Under the pieces are notes generated by a model, which searched no databases, was not told the origin of the DNA, and worked only from the letters and a program-made list of their open reading frames with translations. From NCBI RefSeq assembly GCF_964036595.1, contig NZ_OZ038523.1, positions 2,610,501 through 2,674,500 of the forward strand: a stretch of DNA of 64,000 bases, read 5' to 3'. The stretch's first letter is position 1. Every line of letters starts with the position of its first letter. The translations under genes were made by a program, and so were the position numbers. Below, piece after piece: positions 18,308 through 27,716 of the stretch. This DNA comes from Tenacibaculum sp. 190524A05c. Its GTDB lineage: Bacteria; Bacteroidota; Bacteroidia; Flavobacteriales; Flavobacteriaceae.

Positions 18308-18937
18308 TTATTTGTTTAATATTTTGTACTTCTTAATTTCCTCTTGCGTCATGTTATGTATATTATCTGCAGACGCTGCTTCAAGAGTATACCAATAGAA
18401 TTCTGATGGAATTTCCATTTCCTTGTAGTACTCTAAATACATCTTATGAACTTCATCTTCTCTTGGATATTCTATTCCTTCTTTTTCGCCATCCGACCAA
18501 GAATGAACACCGATTTCTGCAGTACTATCAGCATTTCTTTTTTTACCAGCCAAAAACATATCTGTTCCCCCAGAAGCTACCATTCCACCTTTAGGAATAA
18601 ATGTATTTATATTTCTTTTACGAATTTCACGAGATGCTAATAAGTTAATATGATCATCAATCGATCCAGGTACTTCCTCCATAACTAATGTTTTTACCTC
18701 TGGATTTTGATCTAATACTTCCTTAAGATCATCCAATGTATTTGCATAGATGACACCGTTCATATACAAGCTATCTTTTGATGAAGATTTAAATTCGAAG
18801 GTTGCAGTTTGTTCTCCCATTACTTTCATCATCATCTTTTGTCCAAATCCTGTTGAGAAATACAGTTGTGGATAAAAGAAAAATGCTAAAACTCCAATGA
18901 ATATTAATGTAATTGTTCCAAAAAATAATTTTTTCAT
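18308..18937 (-). CDS. ClpP/crotonase-like periplasmic or membrane-anchored protein
   Basis: 209 aa with one N-terminal hydrophobic segment (LFFGTITLIFIGVLAFFFYP). The body matches the predicted periplasmic ClpP-like group (COG3904 type): an alternating beta/alpha start (VIYANTLDDLKEVLDQNPEVKTLVMEEVPGSID) and the central GGMVASGGTDMFLAGKKR followed by IGVHSW. In ClpP-fold proteases this glycine-rich turn holds the nucleophilic Ser; here VASGGT offers a Ser, but catalysis is not demonstrated. It ends with a short helix rich in charged residues. Monocistronic by spacing. Confidence 0.65.
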   Translation of the reverse strand: MKKLFFGTITLIFIGVLAFFFYPQLYFSTGFGQKMMMKVMGEQTATFEFKSSSKDSLYMNGVIYANTLDDLKEVLDQNPEVKTLVMEEVPGSIDDHINLLASREIRKRNINTFIPKGGMVASGGTDMFLAGKKRNADSTAEIGVHSWSDGEKEGIEYPREDEVHKMYLEYYKEMEIPSEFYWYTLEAASADNIHNMTQEEIKKYKILNK

Positions 18938-18960
18938 AATGACTTTGATTTAAAAATTTG

Positions 18961-19011
18961 AACATAAAAAAACTCCATACACCTATCGTTTTATTGATAA
19001 GGTATATGGAG
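18961..19011 (-). terminator. Imperfect terminator hairpin after the HxxxH lipoprotein gene
   Basis: Arms around CTCCATACACC (18973-18983) and GGTATATGGAG (19001-19011) pair with mismatches; on the minus strand the hairpin is followed by a run of T. It stands 120 bp downstream of the stop codon at 19133. Confidence 0.5.
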
Positions 19012-19132
19012 CATTTCCATAAAAATTAACTTATAACCCTCAATTTCTTCCTTATGATAGGATTATAAACTTATGTATTTGATTATATGACGTAGAACCT
19101 CTTCTAATGTTACAAAATCAAGTAAAATTAAT

Positions 19133-20008
19133 TTACCTTTTATAAGTTCCATCGGGTAAAACAGTTGGGAATTTGTATGTATTATTTGTCAATAACGTAT
19201 AAATATCCTTGTCCTTATCTTCAACCTTTTCCTTTGTATTTAGCTTCCATTCTTGTTGAATTTCACTCAAACGATTTGATTGCGCTCCTAAAATAGAAGT
19301 CATCGCCCAATAAAAGTATTCCGTTGCTTGACAATCGTAAGTACATGTTGTATCATCATAAGTATACCAGGCTTCAGAAGGATAAGTACTTGGGATGCTT
19401 GTAAAACTACCACCACGTGCTTTATCCATAGCATTAGTTAGTGATGTTCCAGCATTTTCACCGAAAATTTCCGGATATGCTTTAGAATATCCTGCATGCG
19501 TAATAATGTGCCAAACTTCTTCTAATGAAGCATCAAACCGTCCTGTTTTTCCATTTGAAACAAAACTCGGAATCGTTTCTTCATTTCCTAAATCCTGACC
19601 TAATCTTCCTGAAGGAGGATTAATTGAGTTTAAATCAGATTCAGATTTCCACATAAATAAAAACGCCTTATTCTCTAGCATTTTATCCAGAACCAATTGA
19701 TTATCTATTACTCCATCTTCGTTATTATCTAAATATTGCGCCATAACATTTGCCGCGTGCAGTAATTTTGCATCTTCTACTCCTGAAACCGCATAAATAT
19801 CAATTCCAAAGACGACAACCTTTCTATTAAACGCTGTCATGCCAGCATCTGTGTTGGCAACGATTTTAAAATTTGGATCGTTACCCTCATTTATTGCACC
19901 TGAACCAACTACTTCATTTCTTTTTGAACAGGAAATACAACTTATAGAAATTGAGATTAGAATTAGTACTATTGAATTTCTAATAACTCTTTTGAATTGC
20001 TTTATCAT
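19133..20008 (-). CDS. Lipoprotein with HxxxH motif, unknown function
   Basis: 291 aa. Lipoprotein signal (IVLILISISISCISCS) with a lipobox-like Cys near residue 24-27. DNNEDGVIDNQLV (about 94-106) is an EF-hand/dockerin-like acidic loop. EEVWHIITHAGYSKAYPEIFG (about 163-183) contains H-x3-H followed by a Glu, which could be a metal site resembling zincin-like peptidases, although the Glu of a true HExxH is displaced to the EE before W. Four Cys sit in the mature part or at its start (TTCTYDCQ). I do not recognise a family with certainty. Confidence 0.6.
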   Translation of the reverse strand: MIKQFKRVIRNSIVLILISISISCISCSKRNEVVGSGAINEGNDPNFKIVANTDAGMTAFNRKVVVFGIDIYAVSGVEDAKLLHAANVMAQYLDNNEDGVIDNQLVLDKMLENKAFLFMWKSESDLNSINPPSGRLGQDLGNEETIPSFVSNGKTGRFDASLEEVWHIITHAGYSKAYPEIFGENAGTSLTNAMDKARGGSFTSIPSTYPSEAWYTYDDTTCTYDCQATEYFYWAMTSILGAQSNRLSEIQQEWKLNTKEKVEDKDKDIYTLLTNNTYKFPTVLPDGTYKR

Positions 20009-20042
20009 ACTTTTAAAATTTACATTATTACACTTGTAACTT

Positions 20043-20050
20043 CAAAAGTA
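20043..20050 (-). promoter_or_regulatory. TAnnTTTG promoter -7 box for the HxxxH lipoprotein
   Basis: TACTTTTG on the minus strand, 35 nt before the ATG at 20008. A -33 element is not obvious. Confidence 0.45.
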
Positions 20051-20095
20051 TTACCACCATTGTATTCTGGAGTCTTAAACAAGTCCGTTTAGACG

Positions 20096-21139
20096 TTATT
20101 CGGACTTTTTTAGCGAGTTTTGATATTGTTTTGGAGTAATACCTTCAAGGTTTTTAAAAGCACTGTAAAAAGTTGATTTAGAAACGAATCCTGCTTCCTG
20201 GGCCAATCCAAGAATAGATAATTGCTTAGCTTTATCTGATTGAAGTAGTTTTTTGAACTCATTTACCCTAAAGCCATTTATAAACTGATAGAAATTAGTT
20301 TTTGAATGACTATTTATCAACTTGGAAAGTTCTTTTTCTCGAACATTCACTAAATCTGAAAGCATTTTTAAATTTAAATTGGAAATTGTGTAGAATTTTT
20401 CTTTTTCAATTAATTCGAAAATTTCGGTGTACTTCTCCTTTGAATATTCTTGCTCTGCAACAATCTCCTCTTTTTCTATTTCAAATAACACCGAAGAAAA
20501 CATTGCCGATTGTGTGAATCCGTTATAACCGATCCAATAAATAATAAGGAATGTGAGTACTGTAGATACTAGAGCAAAATACTGAGTAATATTGCTATTG
20601 CTAAAATCAATAATATCTTCAATAATCCAGAAGAAATGAAATATTAAGAAAATATAGATAATCCCTTTTATCCAGGATAACGTTCTTGATTGTAAATCTG
20701 AATAAAAATCCTTTAATCTGTGTTGATCTTCATTTATCTGTTTTAATGTAAATATCAAAAGTGAAATATTAAACAGATAAGAAATGTACTTTACAAGCTC
20801 CTCATCGAAATTAGAAACCACAACCACTAACCAAGGAATACACAGCAGCACCAACCATTTCTTAAACTTGTTTTTAAATGTAAAAAAGACATAAAAGAAA
20901 AGAAAAACTATAGTAAGTAACTCAGAATTGAAGTTAAGATGTGTAATTCCATCAATAGCTTCGGAAAAGCTTTCCAAAACTTCGAACCCGAGCGAAAAAA
21001 GAAATAATCCTAAAAATATATTGGCTCTCCTATTCTTTGTTTTTGAAGTGAAAAATAGTAAGCCTAGCATTACACATGTTGCTGTTGATAATACATCTAA
21101 CACTAAAGGAAAACTCAATTCTACTACTACTTCTTTCAT
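20096..21139 (-). CDS. Membrane-bound AraC-family transcriptional regulator
   Basis: 347 aa. The N-terminal two thirds hold about seven hydrophobic segments (for example VLSTATCVMLGLLFF, IFLGLFLFSLGFEVL, LLTIVFLFFYVFF, LVLLCIPWLVVVV, GIIYIFLIFHFFWII, LVSTVLTFLIIYWIGY). A C-terminal AraC HTH domain spans about 240-343, with LSDLVNVREKELSKLIN and the second helix-turn-helix LGLAQEAGFVSKSTFYSAFKNLEGITPKQYQ. This is the Bacteroidota type in which a 7-TM sensor is joined to a DNA-binding domain. The signal and target genes cannot be read from the sequence; the divergent or neighbouring secreted proteins are candidates. Confidence 0.88.
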   Translation of the reverse strand: MKEVVVELSFPLVLDVLSTATCVMLGLLFFTSKTKNRRANIFLGLFLFSLGFEVLESFSEAIDGITHLNFNSELLTIVFLFFYVFFTFKNKFKKWLVLLCIPWLVVVVSNFDEELVKYISYLFNISLLIFTLKQINEDQHRLKDFYSDLQSRTLSWIKGIIYIFLIFHFFWIIEDIIDFSNSNITQYFALVSTVLTFLIIYWIGYNGFTQSAMFSSVLFEIEKEEIVAEQEYSKEKYTEIFELIEKEKFYTISNLNLKMLSDLVNVREKELSKLINSHSKTNFYQFINGFRVNEFKKLLQSDKAKQLSILGLAQEAGFVSKSTFYSAFKNLEGITPKQYQNSLKKSE

Positions 21140-21170
21140 CTGATCACAAAACTTAAAGTAAATATAGTTA

Positions 21171-21206
21171 TAAATAAAAATGGTTGAGAATAAGAACTCT
21201 CAACCA
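21171..21206 (-). terminator. Terminator after the M1 peptidase gene
   Basis: TGGTTGAGA (21181-21189) pairs with TCTCAACCA (21198-21206), 8-nt loop, with a T-rich run following on the minus strand. Confidence 0.8.
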
Positions 21207-21232
21207 CTTCTATGTATTATTATGAATGTAAA

Positions 21233-23089
21233 TTATTCAATTGAAAATGTGTTGTTTAATGGGTTTACATCTGCCATTAAACCACTTTGATCTATTTTCA
21301 CAGCTTTAACAGCTTTACTTGCCGTAAAACTATATGTTGGATATGCCCAACCCCAGTCTTTCAGTAATTTTGCATCCGTTGTTTTTGCACCACGCATTAT
21401 TTCTAATGGAATGTAGAAAGATTCTTTAGAACCGTCCGTATACTCAACTTCTAAATCAATAGGCATTGGCATTGCACCAATTCTCTCCAAAGTAATTTCT
21501 TTATCCTTTACTTCTTTAATTCCATAATCGATTGAGTGTGTAGTTTGCGTCCATTCGTTTAAATACCAATCTAAATGAATTCCTGAAACTTTCTCTGCTG
21601 TTCTTTTAATATCATTTGGCGTTGGATGTTTAAAGGCAAAATCATCGTAATATTTCTTTAATGTTTTTGCAACATTATCAGCTCCAATAATATATTCTAA
21701 CTGGCTTAAAAAGATATTTCCTTTACTATAACTACCAATGCTATACGCAAAATTCGTTTCATATCTATCTGCATGTGTAGAAAGTGGTTTCTCTTTTCCT
21801 GTTTTTACTAAATAAGCGTAACCTCTGTAAGATCCAGCATGTGGATTTTCCCTTCCTTTTCCTAAAACTGCATTTTCTGCCTTATTAGAAATATAAGTTG
21901 TAAAACCTTCGTCCATCCAAGGATGCTTACTTTCGTTTGTAGCTAATAAAAATTGGAACCAACTATGTGCTAACTCGTGCGCAGTAACACCAAATAAACT
22001 TCCCCATTTTCTCTTTCCAGTAATTAAAGTACATTGTGCATACTCCATACCACCATCTCCTCCTTGAATAACACTGTATTGCTTGTAAGGATATGGACCA
22101 ATATGATCACTGAAATACTTCATTAAATCAGCAGTTTTTGGCTGTAATTTTTTCCAGTTTTCTAAGAATTTTGCATCAAGATTTTTCTTATATAAGAAAT
22201 GTAAATCAATTCCATTATCCATCTTGAAAATATCATGCTGATATTCTGGATCTGCAGCCCAAGTAAAGTCGTGAATATTCTTACCAACAAACTTCCAAGT
22301 TAACTTATCTCCTTTTGGCAAATCTAACTTCTTGTTCTTATCCTCATATCCATGACCTACTTCTTGAGGATTTTGAAGGTTTCCTGTCCCACCAACAACA
22401 TAGTTTTTATCAATATGTAATGTTACATCAAAATTACCCCAAACACCATGAAACTCTCTTGCGATATAAGGTGGTGTGTGCCAACCTTCAAAATCATATT
22501 CCGCCATTTTAGGATACCATTGCGTCATTGATAAAGCTACTCCTTCTTTATTATTTCTTCCAGATCTTCTAATTTGCTTTGGAACTTGAGCATCAAAATC
22601 CATCACAAATGTTGATTTTTTCCCAGATTTTAAAGGCTTATCTAAGGTTACTTCTAAAATAGTTCCAACAATCTCATATTTTAAAGGTTTACCGTCTTGA
22701 GTAAGTGCATTTACCTTGATAAAACCAACTTCAGAAGGACTTAATTTAGCGATTCTACTTTCTGCTACTGGATTTTCAGCAGTTCCTGTTTTATCTACCA
22801 TTCTTCCATCTGGATCGTCAATGGTATGTAAACGAGCATCCATTTGAGAGTTTGGTTGGAAGGCATTGAAATATAAATGATAAAATACCTTATCTAATTC
22901 ATCTGGTGAATTGTTAGTATAGACTAACTTTTGTTTCCCTTTGTATTGATATGTTTTTACATCCATATCAATATCCATAGTATAATCTACTTTTTGCTGC
23001 CAATAGTCATTATTATTACCAGCATTTTGTGCTGTACTACCGCAAGCAAAAACTAGTAGACTACTAACTAAGAAAATTGCTTTTTTCAT
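21233..23089 (-). CDS. M1-family metallopeptidase (aminopeptidase N-like)
   Basis: 618 aa secreted zinc peptidase. The N-terminal signal (AIFLVSSLLVFACGS) reads as a lipoprotein signal with Cys at about residue 16. The N-terminal beta domain of M1 enzymes is followed by the catalytic gluzincin motif HELAHSWFQF (about 371-380) and the downstream WMDEGFTTYISN that supplies the third zinc ligand. The preceding GGDGGMEYAQ stands where the exopeptidase GxMEN motif is normally found. It probably trims peptides in the periplasm or at the cell surface. It lies downstream of the subtilase gene but a terminator separates them. Confidence 0.9.
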   Translation of the reverse strand: MKKAIFLVSSLLVFACGSTAQNAGNNNDYWQQKVDYTMDIDMDVKTYQYKGKQKLVYTNNSPDELDKVFYHLYFNAFQPNSQMDARLHTIDDPDGRMVDKTGTAENPVAESRIAKLSPSEVGFIKVNALTQDGKPLKYEIVGTILEVTLDKPLKSGKKSTFVMDFDAQVPKQIRRSGRNNKEGVALSMTQWYPKMAEYDFEGWHTPPYIAREFHGVWGNFDVTLHIDKNYVVGGTGNLQNPQEVGHGYEDKNKKLDLPKGDKLTWKFVGKNIHDFTWAADPEYQHDIFKMDNGIDLHFLYKKNLDAKFLENWKKLQPKTADLMKYFSDHIGPYPYKQYSVIQGGDGGMEYAQCTLITGKRKWGSLFGVTAHELAHSWFQFLLATNESKHPWMDEGFTTYISNKAENAVLGKGRENPHAGSYRGYAYLVKTGKEKPLSTHADRYETNFAYSIGSYSKGNIFLSQLEYIIGADNVAKTLKKYYDDFAFKHPTPNDIKRTAEKVSGIHLDWYLNEWTQTTHSIDYGIKEVKDKEITLERIGAMPMPIDLEVEYTDGSKESFYIPLEIMRGAKTTDAKLLKDWGWAYPTYSFTASKAVKAVKIDQSGLMADVNPLNNTFSIE

Positions 23090-23100
23090 TATTTATGGTT

Positions 23101-23133
23101 TAATCAAAAAAAGAGCATTTGTCAATGCTCTTT
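23101..23133 (-). terminator. Terminator after the subtilase gene
   Basis: AAAGAGCATT (23110-23119), 4-nt loop, AATGCTCTTT (23124-23133); T run on the minus strand side. It separates the subtilase and M1 peptidase genes. Confidence 0.85.
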
Positions 23134-23154
23134 CTTTTTTATTGTTTCTTTAAA

Positions 23155-24822
23155 TTACTTTCCGTTCACTAATCTGTCGGCCATTTTTAATGCGTTATAT
23201 GCATTAACTACACGACCAGAAACTGATAAATCTGAGAACGGTACTAATTCATCTTTAGTTCCAGGCTTAATTACTTTAAAGTCTATTTTTGTTCCAGAGT
23301 TCATTAAGATTCTCTTTACTTGACTCGCTGATAATTCTGGGTAGTAAGAACGAACTAATGCTGCAACACCTGCTACTGCTGGAGAAGCCATTGACGTTCC
23401 ACTTTTCTTACCATATTCACTATCTGGAGTAGTAGAATATACCGCTACACCAGGACCGAATACATCCACATTAATTTTACCGTAATTTGTAAAACTTGCT
23501 GGTAATTTTTCGTTGTAGTTTGAACTCATTGCTCCAATTGTAATAAAGTTATCTGATACTTCATTTACTTGATCTGGTGCATCATTCGGGAATGTTTTGT
23601 CTACATCAATATTCTCACTTGAGTTTCCTGCTGCATTTACAATTAATACATCTTTTTCAGCTGCATACTTAATTGCATCGTAAACCCAGTTTTTGTGAGG
23701 AGAGTATCCTTTACCAAAACTTGTATTGATTACTTTAGCTCCGTTGTCAACAGCGTAACGAATACCTAAAGCAACATCTTTATCATACTCATCACCATCT
23801 GGTACTGAACGAACTGCCATAATTTTTACATTACTAGCAACACCATCCATACCTTTTCCATTTCCTCTAGTAGCACCAATGATACCAGAAACGTGAGTTC
23901 CGTGAGATTCATCTTTTGTAGAATGACCAGAGTTTCCATTTCCGTAACCTGGGCTATCGTTAATATCTTCTGGGTTATCACCAACTACTTTACGATAGTT
24001 TTTCTTTAAAAGATCTCCAGAAATCATAGCCTTATCAGACTCTAACTTTCCTGTGAAGTAGCTCACAGCTCCTTCTAATTCTGATTTAGCTTCAGAAAGA
24101 GATCCAATTCCAAATCCAAAGATTTGTTTTGCAACAGCCACTGAACTTTCTAACTCAGCATTGTCTTTAATACCTAAAACATCTTGACTAGAATAATCTG
24201 ATTTACCAAAATGCTTTGTGAATTTCTTATCAGCCTCAATTACGCTTTCTAACATTTTGCTGTATAATCCAGCATTTTGCTCAACTTTAGCAATCCCTTT
24301 TTTTGCTTTTTCTAACTCTTTGTTATAGAATTCTTTTACTTCAGCAGCAGTTTCTTCATCTGCAATTGAAGGGTTTTGCATGATTCTTTGGTACTCTAAT
24401 AATTCTTTATAAGAATCACCTAAGAAGTTCCATCCGTTGATATCATCAACATATCCGTTTTTATCGTCATCAATTCCGTTTCCAGGAATTTCATCTTCAT
24501 TTACCCATGCAACATCTTTAAGATCTTCATGTTTTAAATCTGTACCACTATCAACTACACCAACGATAACTTCAACTCCTTTTTTTCCTTTTAAAAACTC
24601 TTGAGCTTTATACGTACTCATTCCAGGAATTGTATCTGTAGCTAAATCGTAATGTTGCCAGTTTTTTCCTTCCTTATCTGTTAATTCAGCTTTTTTAGCT
24701 GGAATATCTATAGATGTATTTGGTCCTTGAGGAACCTCTTTTTTTGCAATACTACCGGCTGTAGAACAGCTCGCTAAAGCTACTGCTACAGTTGAATATA
24801 AAATTGGTTTTAAAACTTTCAT
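23155..24822 (-). CDS. Subtilisin-like serine protease (S8), lipoprotein
   Basis: 555 aa. Lipoprotein signal with lipobox LASC (Cys19). Catalytic triad visible: Asp91 in VVDSGTDLKHEDL, His307 in DESHGTHVSGIIGA and Ser477 in GTSMASPAVAG, with the oxyanion Asn in VNAAGNSS (about 400). The distance from Asp to His is over 210 residues, far longer than in classical subtilisins, because of a charged helical insert (about 140-290) that may fold over the active site or act as an in-built partner. It ends shortly after the catalytic domain with no T9SS sorting domain. It starts 6 bp after the MBL-fold gene and is likely cotranscribed with it. Confidence 0.92.
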   Translation of the reverse strand: MKVLKPILYSTVAVALASCSTAGSIAKKEVPQGPNTSIDIPAKKAELTDKEGKNWQHYDLATDTIPGMSTYKAQEFLKGKKGVEVIVGVVDSGTDLKHEDLKDVAWVNEDEIPGNGIDDDKNGYVDDINGWNFLGDSYKELLEYQRIMQNPSIADEETAAEVKEFYNKELEKAKKGIAKVEQNAGLYSKMLESVIEADKKFTKHFGKSDYSSQDVLGIKDNAELESSVAVAKQIFGFGIGSLSEAKSELEGAVSYFTGKLESDKAMISGDLLKKNYRKVVGDNPEDINDSPGYGNGNSGHSTKDESHGTHVSGIIGATRGNGKGMDGVASNVKIMAVRSVPDGDEYDKDVALGIRYAVDNGAKVINTSFGKGYSPHKNWVYDAIKYAAEKDVLIVNAAGNSSENIDVDKTFPNDAPDQVNEVSDNFITIGAMSSNYNEKLPASFTNYGKINVDVFGPGVAVYSTTPDSEYGKKSGTSMASPAVAGVAALVRSYYPELSASQVKRILMNSGTKIDFKVIKPGTKDELVPFSDLSVSGRVVNAYNALKMADRLVNGK

Positions 24823-24828
24823 GTTTAT

Positions 24829-25674
24829 TTAATTAAATATATCTGTGAATTTATGTGTCTCTTTTAATCGAACTCCTTTTTCTGTATGCTTAACTGTAAC
24901 TAGCTCGTTATGCGCGTCGTGCTCTAAGAAAAGGTAATATTCGTTATCTGCCGCCTCTTTTAAAAAGGCTTCTTTTTCTTTAAGTGTTAATAATGGTCTG
25001 GTATCGTAACCCATTACATATGGTAACGGAATATGACCTGCTGTAGGTAACAAATCAGCCATGAACACCATTGTTTTTCCTTGATATTCTATTTTAGGCA
25101 ACATTTGCTTTTCTGTATGACCATCTTTAAATATTACATCAAAACCAACATAATCTTTTGCATTTAAATGCAAGAAGTTTAATTGTCCGCTTTCTTCAAT
25201 AGGTAAAATGTTCTCTTTTAAAAACGAAGCTTTTTCCCTTGGATTCGGATTTACAGCCCAATCCCAATGTCTGCTATTACTCCAAAATCTGGCATTTTTA
25301 AAAGCTGGCTCAAAACCAGTTCTATCTTTATTCCATTGAATTGCACCACCACAATGATCAAAATGTAAATGAGTTAAGAATACATCTGTAATATCATCTC
25401 TGTGAAAACCATGAGCCGCTAAAGATGCATCTAACGAAAAGTCACCATACAAATAATAATATCCAAAAAACTTATCGGATTGTTTATTTCCAATTCCTGT
25501 ATCAATTAGAGTTAATCGATCGCCATCTTCGATGAGCATGCAACGCATTCCCATTTCGATCATATTATTAGAATCTGCTGGATTTGTTTTTTGCCATAAA
25601 GTTCTTGGCACAACTCCAAACATTGCTCCTCCATCTAGTTTGAAATTACCTGTTTCTATTGGATATATTCGCAT
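24829..25674 (-). CDS. MBL-fold metallohydrolase
   Basis: 281 aa metallo-beta-lactamase-fold hydrolase with no signal peptide, so cytoplasmic. Zinc motif THLHFDHCGG (about 105-114), a later single His (DGHTEKQ) and a C-terminal LEHDAHNE. The long form starts with a TTG at 25683 (MFSMRIYP); the ATG at 25674 gives MRIYPIETGNFKLDGG, the usual start of this group, and I prefer it. Similar proteins hydrolyse lactones, quorum-sensing acyl-homoserine lactones or other esters; which one applies is not evident. First gene of a likely two-gene operon with the subtilase. Confidence 0.85.
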   Translation of the reverse strand: MRIYPIETGNFKLDGGAMFGVVPRTLWQKTNPADSNNMIEMGMRCMLIEDGDRLTLIDTGIGNKQSDKFFGYYYLYGDFSLDASLAAHGFHRDDITDVFLTHLHFDHCGGAIQWNKDRTGFEPAFKNARFWSNSRHWDWAVNPNPREKASFLKENILPIEESGQLNFLHLNAKDYVGFDVIFKDGHTEKQMLPKIEYQGKTMVFMADLLPTAGHIPLPYVMGYDTRPLLTLKEKEAFLKEAADNEYYLFLEHDAHNELVTVKHTEKGVRLKETHKFTDIFN

Positions 25675-25810
25675 AGAAAACAAATATCTGAAAATTTAAC
25701 AAAACTTAAAGTTAATAATCTTCTAATTTTAATTTAACAAAAAAGTGTTGCTAAAATTAATACTCTGCTAAAATCGCTGAGCTAAACATTACTTTTTGAA
25801 GGATTTATAC

Positions 25811-25843
25811 AAAACGAAAAACTCCAGCCGCTAAACTGGAGTT
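25811..25843 (-). terminator. Terminator after the lamin-tail lipoprotein gene
   Basis: AACTCCAG (25820-25827), 8-nt loop, CTGGAGTT (25836-25843); A-rich on the left, giving T-rich RNA on the minus strand. Confidence 0.75.
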
Positions 25844-25880
25844 CCACAATCTCAAGTAATAATCACCTAAAACACAAAAA

Positions 25881-27416
25881 TTATTGTGCATTACCTGTTC
25901 CAAACGATGGTGTTGCATCCTCATTCCAATCCGATGACGCATCGCCTTCACCATCGTATGCGATACTGTATGAAGCTTGACTTACCACTGGCACAAAATC
26001 TCCAGCTGTCCAAATTCCTGCAGCCGCAGCTACATTTTCTCTAGCACTTCCAGCAGCTCCCCACTGAACAAAATCTTTAATTGCTTCTGAACTTGTAAAT
26101 TGATTTGTTTCATATAATCCTAACCCAGCGCTATCGCTTAAATCATCCCAGCTTACTACTAAGAATTCGCTAGCATTTAATTGCGTGCTTCCACTGATTA
26201 CAGTTGCATTTTTAAGTTGTAAATACTTTCCAGGACCTAAGCATAACCAATAGTTTGAAATATCAACATCAACATCTCCGTTATTCCAAATTTCAATTTG
26301 TTTGCTATCTGAATAGTTTACTTCGTTAATTACGATTGATTTCACAGCTTCTGGTTCTTTTAATACGTTTTCTGATCCGAAAGTAGCTTCTGTAGTTTCT
26401 GCCCAATTTTCTAATCCGTTTCCTTCTCCGTCGTAGATAATTGTATTTTGAGCTGTTTTTACTTCAGCAATAAAATCACCAGCTGTCCAAATTCCAGCTG
26501 CAGCTGCAACATTTTCTCTAGCACTTCCTGCCGCTCCCCACTGAACAAAGTCTCTAATTGCTTCCGAACTCGTGAATTGGTTTGTTGCATATAAACCTAA
26601 ACCTGCACTGTTACTTAAATCATCCCAAGTAACTACTAAGTAATCTCCTGCATTTAATTGCATGCTTCCGCTAACTACTGAAGCATCTTTAATTTGTACA
26701 TATTTTCCAGGGCCTAAACATAACCAGTACTCTGATAAGTCTACAGTTACATTTCCGTTATTCCATAACTCAATTTTCTTGCTATCTGCGTAGTTTACTT
26801 CGTTGATTACAACAGATCTCACCTCTGCTACTGGTTCTTTTAATACATTTTCTGCTCCAAAAGTAACTTCTGTAGTCTCATCCCAGTTTGACTTTCCGTT
26901 TCCTTCTCCATCGTAAATGATACTGTTATTTTCGCTTTGCACTACAGGAACAAACTCTCCTGCTGTCCAAATTCCTGCTGCAGCTGCAACATTTTCTCTT
27001 GCACTTCCTGCTTCCCCATATTGCACGAAATCTACAATTGCATTTGAATCTGTAAACTGATTTGTTTTGTATAATCCTAACCCTCCTTTTGCATCATCTA
27101 AATTATAACTCACCACTAAAAAGCTTTTTGCAGGAATTACAATATTTCCACTTTCTGGAGTTAACTCTCCAATTTTTTGATAAGCACCAGGACCTAAGCA
27201 TAACCAATAGTCATTTAAATCTGCAGCTTCATCTCCGCGGTTATAAATTTCAATTAGGTCTTTTGTACCTTGGTATTTTATTTCACTAAACACCACATCT
27301 AAAACCGTTTCTTGTGGTGGATTGTTATCATCTGGTTGTTCTGATACTACTTCGTCATCACTACATGACGCCATTAATAGTAAAATAGGTAGTAAAAAAT
27401 AATTTAATCTTTTCAT
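25881..27416 (-). CDS. Surface lipoprotein with three lamin-tail-like repeats
   Basis: 511 aa. Lipoprotein signal with lipobox MASC (Cys18) followed by SDDE, an acidic stretch like the lipoprotein export signal that sends flavobacterial lipoproteins to the surface. Three tandem repeats of about 150 residues (roughly 38-190, 195-345 and 350-505), each a lamin-tail-type beta-sandwich: start VINEVNY, then YWLCLGPGKY, TNQFTSSEAI, and the highly conserved GSARENVAAAAGIWTAG, ending with YDGEGN and an acidic W-containing loop. The first repeat is the most diverged. No catalytic domain is seen; LTD domains often accompany extracellular nucleases or adhesins. Probably a binding or adhesive surface protein (inference). 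Confidence 0.85.
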   Translation of the reverse strand: MKRLNYFLLPILLLMASCSDDEVVSEQPDDNNPPQETVLDVVFSEIKYQGTKDLIEIYNRGDEAADLNDYWLCLGPGAYQKIGELTPESGNIVIPAKSFLVVSYNLDDAKGGLGLYKTNQFTDSNAIVDFVQYGEAGSARENVAAAAGIWTAGEFVPVVQSENNSIIYDGEGNGKSNWDETTEVTFGAENVLKEPVAEVRSVVINEVNYADSKKIELWNNGNVTVDLSEYWLCLGPGKYVQIKDASVVSGSMQLNAGDYLVVTWDDLSNSAGLGLYATNQFTSSEAIRDFVQWGAAGSARENVAAAAGIWTAGDFIAEVKTAQNTIIYDGEGNGLENWAETTEATFGSENVLKEPEAVKSIVINEVNYSDSKQIEIWNNGDVDVDISNYWLCLGPGKYLQLKNATVISGSTQLNASEFLVVSWDDLSDSAGLGLYETNQFTSSEAIKDFVQWGAAGSARENVAAAAGIWTAGDFVPVVSQASYSIAYDGEGDASSDWNEDATPSFGTGNAQ

Positions 27417-27442
27417 GATATATACTTTTATAAATTCTGAGA

Positions 27443-27471
27443 CAAAATTATTTTAAGACCAGTGTTTACAA
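27443..27471 (-). promoter_or_regulatory. Promoter of the lamin-tail lipoprotein gene
   Basis: Minus strand: TTG (27471-27469), 18-bp spacer, TAATTTTG (27450-27443), 27 nt before the ATG. Confidence 0.65.
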
Positions 27472-27716
27472 GCTATTAAACATGGCTAGGAGGAAATAAA
27501 GTTGGTTAAAAAGGAAAAAAAAACGTTGAATTATATCTTGATAATATAATTTTAAACTATGTTTTTAAGTTTTTAAATAAGTTTTGGGTATTCTTTTGGT
27601 TTAAATAAAATCAACTTTATTTAACATTTTTACTTAATTAAGTTTTACATCAGATTGGGAATAAACAACTCATCAATGAAATATGAGTAAAAAAGTAAGA
27701 TTATAGCTTTTTAACC
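27472..27716. other. Intergenic stretch with no gene seen
   Basis: AT-rich spacer between the lamin-tail gene promoter and the end of the unknown secreted protein gene. I see no open frame with family features, no clean terminator and no repeat. Confidence 0.6.

Noticed and set aside
20081..20107. AAGTCCG/CGGACTT hairpin at the end of the AraC regulator gene
   Set aside because: The T run is on the plus strand, where no gene precedes it; on the minus strand only a weak T-rich stretch follows, so I did not call it.
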